DNA of 18,431 bases from an uncultured Oscillospiraceae bacterium (GTDB taxonomy: Bacteria; Bacillota; Clostridia; Oscillospirales; Acutalibacteraceae). Positions 14,622 to 18,431 of the stretch are shown piece by piece. Numbering within the stretch: the stretch's first letter is position 1; each line of letters starts with the position of its first letter. The position numbers and the translations under genes were made by a program. The notes under the pieces are model-generated. The model had not been told where the DNA came from, searched no databases, and saw only the letters and a list, made by a program, of their open reading frames with translations. The stretch spans positions 1 through 18,431 of the forward strand of contig USCI01000051.1 of the NCBI GenBank assembly GCA_900553255.1. Direction: 5' to 3'.

Positions 14622-15770
14622 ATGCGCGAACCCATCGGCCTGTATATCCACGTTCCCTTCTGTCTCTCCAAATGCCCCTACTGCGACTTTTACTCGCTGC
14701 CCTATCCCGACACCGCGCTGCTCGACCGCTATACGCAGGCGGTGACGTGTGCGCTGGCGGACTGGCGGGAGCGTATTGCTGCTCCCGCCGATACGCTGTA
14801 TTTCGGCGGCGGCACCCCCTCGCTGCTCGGCGGAAAACGGCTTGCCGCGGTCATCGAGGCCTCCGCGCGGCATTTCGGCCTGTCCGGCGCCGAAATTACG
14901 CTGGAGGCCAATCCCGCGGACGATCTCGCCGGTGTGTTCCGCGCCTTCGCGGCGGCCGGCGGCAACCGGGTATCGCTCGGGATGCAGTCGGCCAGCGACC
15001 GGGAGCTGGAAAAGCTCGGGCGGCGGCACCGGCATGCGCAGACCCTCCGCGCGGCAGAGGATCTGCACGCAGCGGGTATCGACAATCTGTCGCTCGACCT
15101 GATGCTCGGCATCGAGGAACAATCCCCGGATTCCCTGGCAGATTCCATCGAGGCCTGCCGGCAGCTCGGCGCAAGCCACGTTTCCGCATATCTGCTCAAA
15201 ATCGAGGAGGGTACCCCCTTCCATGCACGCCGGGATTCCCTGCGCATTCCGGACGACGACGGCATGGCGGCCCTCTACCTGCAGGCCTGCCGCCAGCTGG
15301 AAGCGGCAGGGTTCCGGCAATACGAAATTTCCAACTTTGCCCGTCCGGGCAGCCGCAGCCGGCACAACAGCAAATACTGGGACCTGCAGCCCTATCTCGG
15401 CATCGGCCCGTCCGCCCACAGCTTCCTGGACGGCCGCCGCTTTTTCTACCCGCGCGACCTCAGCGGCTTTCTGGAGGGGGCCGCCCCGCTGCCGGAAGAT
15501 CCGGAGGACAGCCGGATCCCCGACGGCAGCGAAGCGGAATACCTTATGCTGCGTCTGCGGCTCACCGAAGGGGCCGACGAGTCGGCATACCGCCGGCGCT
15601 TCGGCCGGCCGCTGCCCGCAGCCTTCCGTCAGCGGGCGGAGCAGCTCACCCGTCAATGCGGCGGGCGCTGGCTCCAATGCGACGAGGCGGGCGTGCGCCT
15701 GACCTCCGAGGGTTTTCTGCTTTCCAACGCGATTATTGCCCGGCTGCTGGGGGAAGCCATCAGCAGTTAA
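14622..15770 (+). CDS. hemW: Heme chaperone HemW (radical SAM, HemN-like)
   Basis: A 382-residue radical S-adenosylmethionine protein of the HemN/HemW family. The cluster motif CLSKCPYCDF places cysteines at 14, 18 and 21. The residue after the third cysteine is Asp, and the extra CxC cysteine of true coproporphyrinogen dehydrogenase HemN is absent, which marks it as HemW (heme insertion into target proteins). Other family motifs are LYFGGGTPSLL, LEANP, SLGMQSASDRELEKLGR, LDLMLGIEEQ, QYEISNFARPG and YLGIGPSAHSF. TTG 14604 is in frame, but GAGG at 14611-14614 fits the ATG at 14622 (seven bases). In many Firmicutes this gene lies between lepA and hrcA; here it does not. A hairpin follows the stop codon. 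Confidence 0.93.
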   Translation: MREPIGLYIHVPFCLSKCPYCDFYSLPYPDTALLDRYTQAVTCALADWRERIAAPADTLYFGGGTPSLLGGKRLAAVIEASARHFGLSGAEITLEANPADDLAGVFRAFAAAGGNRVSLGMQSASDRELEKLGRRHRHAQTLRAAEDLHAAGIDNLSLDLMLGIEEQSPDSLADSIEACRQLGASHVSAYLLKIEEGTPFHARRDSLRIPDDDGMAALYLQACRQLEAAGFRQYEISNFARPGSRSRHNSKYWDLQPYLGIGPSAHSFLDGRRFFYPRDLSGFLEGAAPLPEDPEDSRIPDGSEAEYLMLRLRLTEGADESAYRRRFGRPLPAAFRQRAEQLTRQCGGRWLQCDEAGVRLTSEGFLLSNAIIARLLGEAISS

Positions 15771-15772
15771 AC

Positions 15773-15805
15773 GCCATCCGGACTCTTTGCGTCCGGATGG
15801 CTTCT
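15773..15805 (+). terminator. Terminator-like hairpin after hemW
   Basis: GCCATCCGGAC pairs perfectly over 11 bases with GTCCGGATGGC around TCTTTGC. The tail is only TTCT, so termination strength is uncertain. It lies three bases after the hemW stop codon. Confidence 0.65.
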
Positions 15806-15838
15806 AGATGCGCCTTGTTTGCGAAAAGATTGGGTAAA

Positions 15839-15905
15839 TTGACACGGAATTGTAATCAAAATGTAACCGCCCTGTTATCGCCAAAATCTTCCGGTATGGT
15901 ATACT
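15839..15905 (+). promoter_or_regulatory. Second PhoP-box promoter, before the lipoprotein pair
   Basis: TTGACA (15839), TTGTAA (15850), ATGTAA (15861) and CTGTTA (15872) start exactly 11 bases apart, one helical turn, as in Firmicute PhoP boxes. TATACT at 15900-15905 with TGG before it is an extended -10; the same TATACT hexamer serves pstS. No -35 is present at the right distance, consistent with activation. TTGACA itself would require its -10 near 15862 (TGTAAC), which is poor. Confidence 0.65.
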
Positions 15906-15940
15906 GAACTTAACGGATACGCAAAAAGGGAGGCAGGGAT

Positions 15941-17407
15941 ATGCGCACCAAATGCCGCATCGCATGCCTGTGCATCGGCCTCGCGCTCTGCCTGACTGCC
16001 TGCGGAACGGGAACCTCCGCTCCTCAGCAGCAGGAACCGGTTTCTACGCCGCAGCAGTCCACGTACACCCCCGCCCCTATGCCGCCGCCCGAGGGGCTCT
16101 CGGCGATGGAGGGGCATATGCTCTGGCCGGTACAGCGGGTCACCGGCATGTCGTCCTACGACGGGGAAAAATTCCGGTATGCCTTTATTGATGCCGCCGG
16201 GGAAATCGTTACGCCTCCCAATATCATCCGCTTCCATTACCAGCGCGATGAGAACGGCCGCATCGCTTATCTGATCGCCTCAGATGAGGAACGGGTATAC
16301 GCTTATACAATGGACGGCACCAAACTTCTCGATGCTCCCGGAGAAAACGCGGAGGTTTTTCCCGATGAAGACTCGGCCCTCATCACCCTGAGATCGGCCG
16401 ATAACTACGGGAAATGGAATACCGAAAACCGTATGACCGTTTTTTCGCTTTCTTCCGGTGAGCCGCTGCTGACCGGGGATTATGTGCATATCAGCCGGCT
16501 CGGCGGCTATACGGTACTGCTAATAGACACGCAGCTTCGGCAATTCGCCTGCGACCTGCGCCAGGGAGAGAATGCCCGCATCCCGCTGGTCGGATCGCTT
16601 ACGTCCCAGACGGTCAACGGTGAGCCGGAGGACTGGAGGCTGGTCGCCATGACCGGACCCGAGCGCTACGAGGAGGGCGACAACCTGTACGGCTTCGTGG
16701 GGCCGGATGGCGGCTGGGCGATTGAACCGGTATATCTCGACGCCTTTTCCTTCATCGGGGATTACGCCGTCGTGCAGCTGCCGGATGGCGGCTGGACCTT
16801 TATCGACCGCAGCGGACGGCAGGCGGCGGAACGCTACGATCGGCTGGACACCGTTGATGCCCCGGCTTTTCCCGACGGCATCCTTTACCAAACCTCCGAT
16901 CCGGATGTCCCTTATCTGGATACCGGGCTGCAGCCGGTCAACCTGGAGACGAAAAAGGACGGCTGGATCGGCGGGGTGTTTTATCACGACGGCAAGGCGT
17001 TCGCCGAGCTTTCGCCGCAGTATACCGACATTCTTTTCGCGGAGTGGCCGGTCATAATCGCACGCGACCACCAGAATCAGACCTTTTTCCTCAACGCGGA
17101 GGCCGGCACGAGTAAGACACTGACGGAAAGTTACTGGCGGGCGATAAAGCTGCGGGACCTTTTCCTGTTAACCGGGGGTGATCATTACACCGTCCTGGAT
17201 GCCGGCGGCGAAGAACGCACCGATACGGTTTTTGCCCGGTATCCTTCCGCTGCGCGGTACACCGATCCGAAGGACTATACATATGGAGATATGGCGGTTG
17301 CACCGGACACGTATCTCTGGGTGACCACCGCCAGCTGGCAGGGCTACATAGACCACCAGGGCAACTGGCTTTACCGGGAATCCCGTTTCCAAAACCTGCT
17401 GGATTGA
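15941..17407 (+). CDS. WG-repeat lipoprotein
   Basis: A 488-residue exported lipoprotein: basic start, hydrophobic stretch and lipobox LTAC with Cys21. A Gln/Pro/Thr/Ser-rich linker runs to about 50. The rest is beta-rich with repeats of the WG type. The clearest is YGFVGPDGGWAIEPVYLDAF, beginning near residue 251, followed by FSFIGDYAVVQ and GGWTFIDRSGRQ; another is YAFIDAAGEIVTPP near 80-93. A final YIDHQGNWLYRESRF closes the protein. WG repeats probably form a propeller-like surface for binding partners or wall components; the ligand is unknown. GGGAGG at 15929-15934 is the ribosome site. A PstS-like gene follows after 22 bases, so the two are almost certainly co-transcribed from the PhoP-box promoter. 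Confidence 0.8.
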   Translation: MRTKCRIACLCIGLALCLTACGTGTSAPQQQEPVSTPQQSTYTPAPMPPPEGLSAMEGHMLWPVQRVTGMSSYDGEKFRYAFIDAAGEIVTPPNIIRFHYQRDENGRIAYLIASDEERVYAYTMDGTKLLDAPGENAEVFPDEDSALITLRSADNYGKWNTENRMTVFSLSSGEPLLTGDYVHISRLGGYTVLLIDTQLRQFACDLRQGENARIPLVGSLTSQTVNGEPEDWRLVAMTGPERYEEGDNLYGFVGPDGGWAIEPVYLDAFSFIGDYAVVQLPDGGWTFIDRSGRQAAERYDRLDTVDAPAFPDGILYQTSDPDVPYLDTGLQPVNLETKKDGWIGGVFYHDGKAFAELSPQYTDILFAEWPVIIARDHQNQTFFLNAEAGTSKTLTESYWRAIKLRDLFLLTGGDHYTVLDAGGEERTDTVFARYPSAARYTDPKDYTYGDMAVAPDTYLWVTTASWQGYIDHQGNWLYRESRFQNLLD

Positions 17408-17429
17408 CGGCAAAAGGGAGGAAATTGCG

Positions 17430-18329
17430 ATGAAAAAACAGCTTGCACTCTGTCTGGCAGCGGCCCTGCTGCTCGGCTGCCTTGCCGGCTGCCGGCAGGC
17501 GCCGCCCGCTGAAGAAAGCGATCCGACGCAAGAGGCGCTTTTCACCCGGGATACGCTGCCGCGGTTGGACGGCTCCACCGCCAATATCCCGCTCGCGCTG
17601 CTGATGCTGCAGCGGGTGACCGATCTTTCCGCCGAGGAGGCGGACGCACTGGTGGATTTTTCCACCACCCCCTATGCCTACAGCGCACTGGTGGCGGGAA
17701 ACGCCGATCTGCTGCTGGTATACGAAGCGGATGAAACCATGAAGGCGGCTCTCGCCTCTTCCGACGTAAAGCTGGAATCCCACATCATCGGATACGACGC
17801 CCTGGTATTCCTGACCAACACCGGAAACCCCGTCGTCGGCTTGACCACCACACAGATTCAGGACATCTATCAGGGGAAGATCACCAACTGGAGCGAGGTC
17901 GGCGGCGAGGACAAAAGCATTGAGGCTTATCAGCGCCCCCAGCTCTCCGGCTCCCAGGCGCTGATGATCAAGCTGGTGATGGGGGATCTGCCGCTGATGG
18001 AGGCGCCGGTTGACCGCTATCCTCACGAAATGAGCGGACTGATCGATGTGCTGGCCACATATAACAACACCGCGAACGCCCTGGGCTATTCGGTGTATTA
18101 CTACGCGCAGAACATGTACAGCACACCCGATCTGAAAATGCTGGCGGTGGACGGCGTACAACCGGACAACACCACCATCGCCGACGGCAGCTATCCGTTT
18201 GTCAACCCGTTTTTCGCGATCATCCGCGCGGATGAACCGGAGGACAGCCCCGCACGGCAGATGCTCGCCTGGATTCAGTCTCCCGAAGGACGGCAGACTA
18301 TCCTCGACGCCGGTTATGTCGCGGCCTGA
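17430..18329 (+). CDS. PstS-like substrate-binding lipoprotein, divergent
   Basis: A 299-residue lipoprotein with lipobox LAGC (Cys21) and a periplasmic-binding-protein fold of the PstS/phosphate-like group. Visible features are LDGSTANIPLA (46-56), which matches the first anion-binding loop, ITNWSEVGGEDKSI (151-164), nearly identical in kind to ADWSEVGG in PstS, and YQRPQLSGSQALM (167-179). The last stands where PstS has GREAGSGTR, so the phosphate-contacting GSGT reads SGSQ. Ligand preference may therefore differ from ordinary PstS. GGGAGG at 17415-17420 is the ribosome site. No permease or ATPase genes follow in the window. It may sense or scavenge phosphate or a related anion together with the WG-repeat lipoprotein, or share PstCAB. 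Confidence 0.85.
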   Translation: MKKQLALCLAAALLLGCLAGCRQAPPAEESDPTQEALFTRDTLPRLDGSTANIPLALLMLQRVTDLSAEEADALVDFSTTPYAYSALVAGNADLLLVYEADETMKAALASSDVKLESHIIGYDALVFLTNTGNPVVGLTTTQIQDIYQGKITNWSEVGGEDKSIEAYQRPQLSGSQALMIKLVMGDLPLMEAPVDRYPHEMSGLIDVLATYNNTANALGYSVYYYAQNMYSTPDLKMLAVDGVQPDNTTIADGSYPFVNPFFAIIRADEPEDSPARQMLAWIQSPEGRQTILDAGYVAA

Positions 18330-18376
18330 AGCGGATACCGGCTCAAACACAGAAAAAAAGTCATCTTGAAAAATGA

Positions 18377-18431
18377 TGCACAAAAAGTTTTCGCCGGCCT
18401 TTTCCAAAAGGCCGCAGATTCCAAAGGCAGA
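18377..18431 (+). repeat. Dispersed hairpin repeat at the window end
   Basis: TGCACAAAAAGTTTTCGCCG followed by GCC contains, or runs into, a GGCCTTTT/AAAAGGCC hairpin (18396-18413). It matches the inverted copy at 1-21 and the copy at 296-323. The sequence runs off the window. The stem lies 67 bases after the last gene and may also act as a terminator, but no T-run follows it. Confidence 0.6.

Noticed and set aside
13209..15677. An 822-codon open frame on the minus strand opposite the AI-2E permease and hemW genes
   Set aside because: Both + strand genes have clear family motifs and ribosome sites. The minus frame is His/Gln/Asp-rich low-complexity sequence, typical of an antisense shadow in GC-rich DNA, and has no recognisable domain.

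Overview
The window looks like a chromosomal stretch of a GC-rich, low-motility-type Firmicute of the class Clostridia, most likely an Oscillospiraceae/Ruminococcaceae-like gut anaerobe. That placement is an inference from AGGAGG-type ribosome sites before most genes, Gram-positive style 11-base-spaced PhoP boxes, lipoprotein signal peptides, a YtvI/AI-2E-type permease and hairpin-rich intergenic repeats. All convincing genes lie on the + strand. The long minus-strand open frames are shadows of high third-position GC.

Layout. Bases 1-366 carry no gene. They hold the edge of a dispersed repeat, two diverged tandem copies of a hairpin-bearing ~90-base unit, and a second dispersed-repeat copy ending just before a small four-helix membrane protein (367-774). 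Then come the ribosome-associated ATPase YchF (GTG start, 794-1888, with terminator), an acetylesterase-like alpha/beta hydrolase (1950-2672) and glycerol kinase (2713-4203, with terminator). Bases 4262-4634 contain a 293-base nested inverted-repeat element (4281-4573) of unknown type, followed by a small AT-richer gene (4635-4862) closed by a strong terminator.

Bases 5049-12020 are a complete phosphate-starvation unit: PhoP-box promoter, pstS, pstC, pstA, pstB, phoU, then the response regulator and sensor kinase (PhoP/PhoR type), with no strong terminator until after the kinase. The high-affinity phosphate transporter, its PhoU signalling partner and the two-component system therefore probably form one autoregulated operon. 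Hairpins lie in the pstS-pstC and pstB-phoU gaps.

Bases 12070-15801 hold three housekeeping-type genes. One is an L-asparaginase whose reading frame has no ATG/GTG/TTG before its catalytic motif and appears to start at ACG. The second is an AI-2E/YtvI-family permease whose transcript should begin with a strong 5' hairpin. The third is the radical-SAM heme chaperone HemW.

Bases 15839-18329 form a second apparent Pho-regulated unit. Four TTGACA/TTGTAA-like boxes exactly 11 bases apart precede an extended -10 promoter. The promoter drives a WG-repeat lipoprotein and a second, divergent PstS-like lipoprotein that lacks the usual GSGT phosphate-binding signature. This pair, tied to the pst operon by shared promoter architecture, and the structured element at 4281-4573 are the two least-explained items in the window. 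The window closes inside another dispersed-repeat copy.
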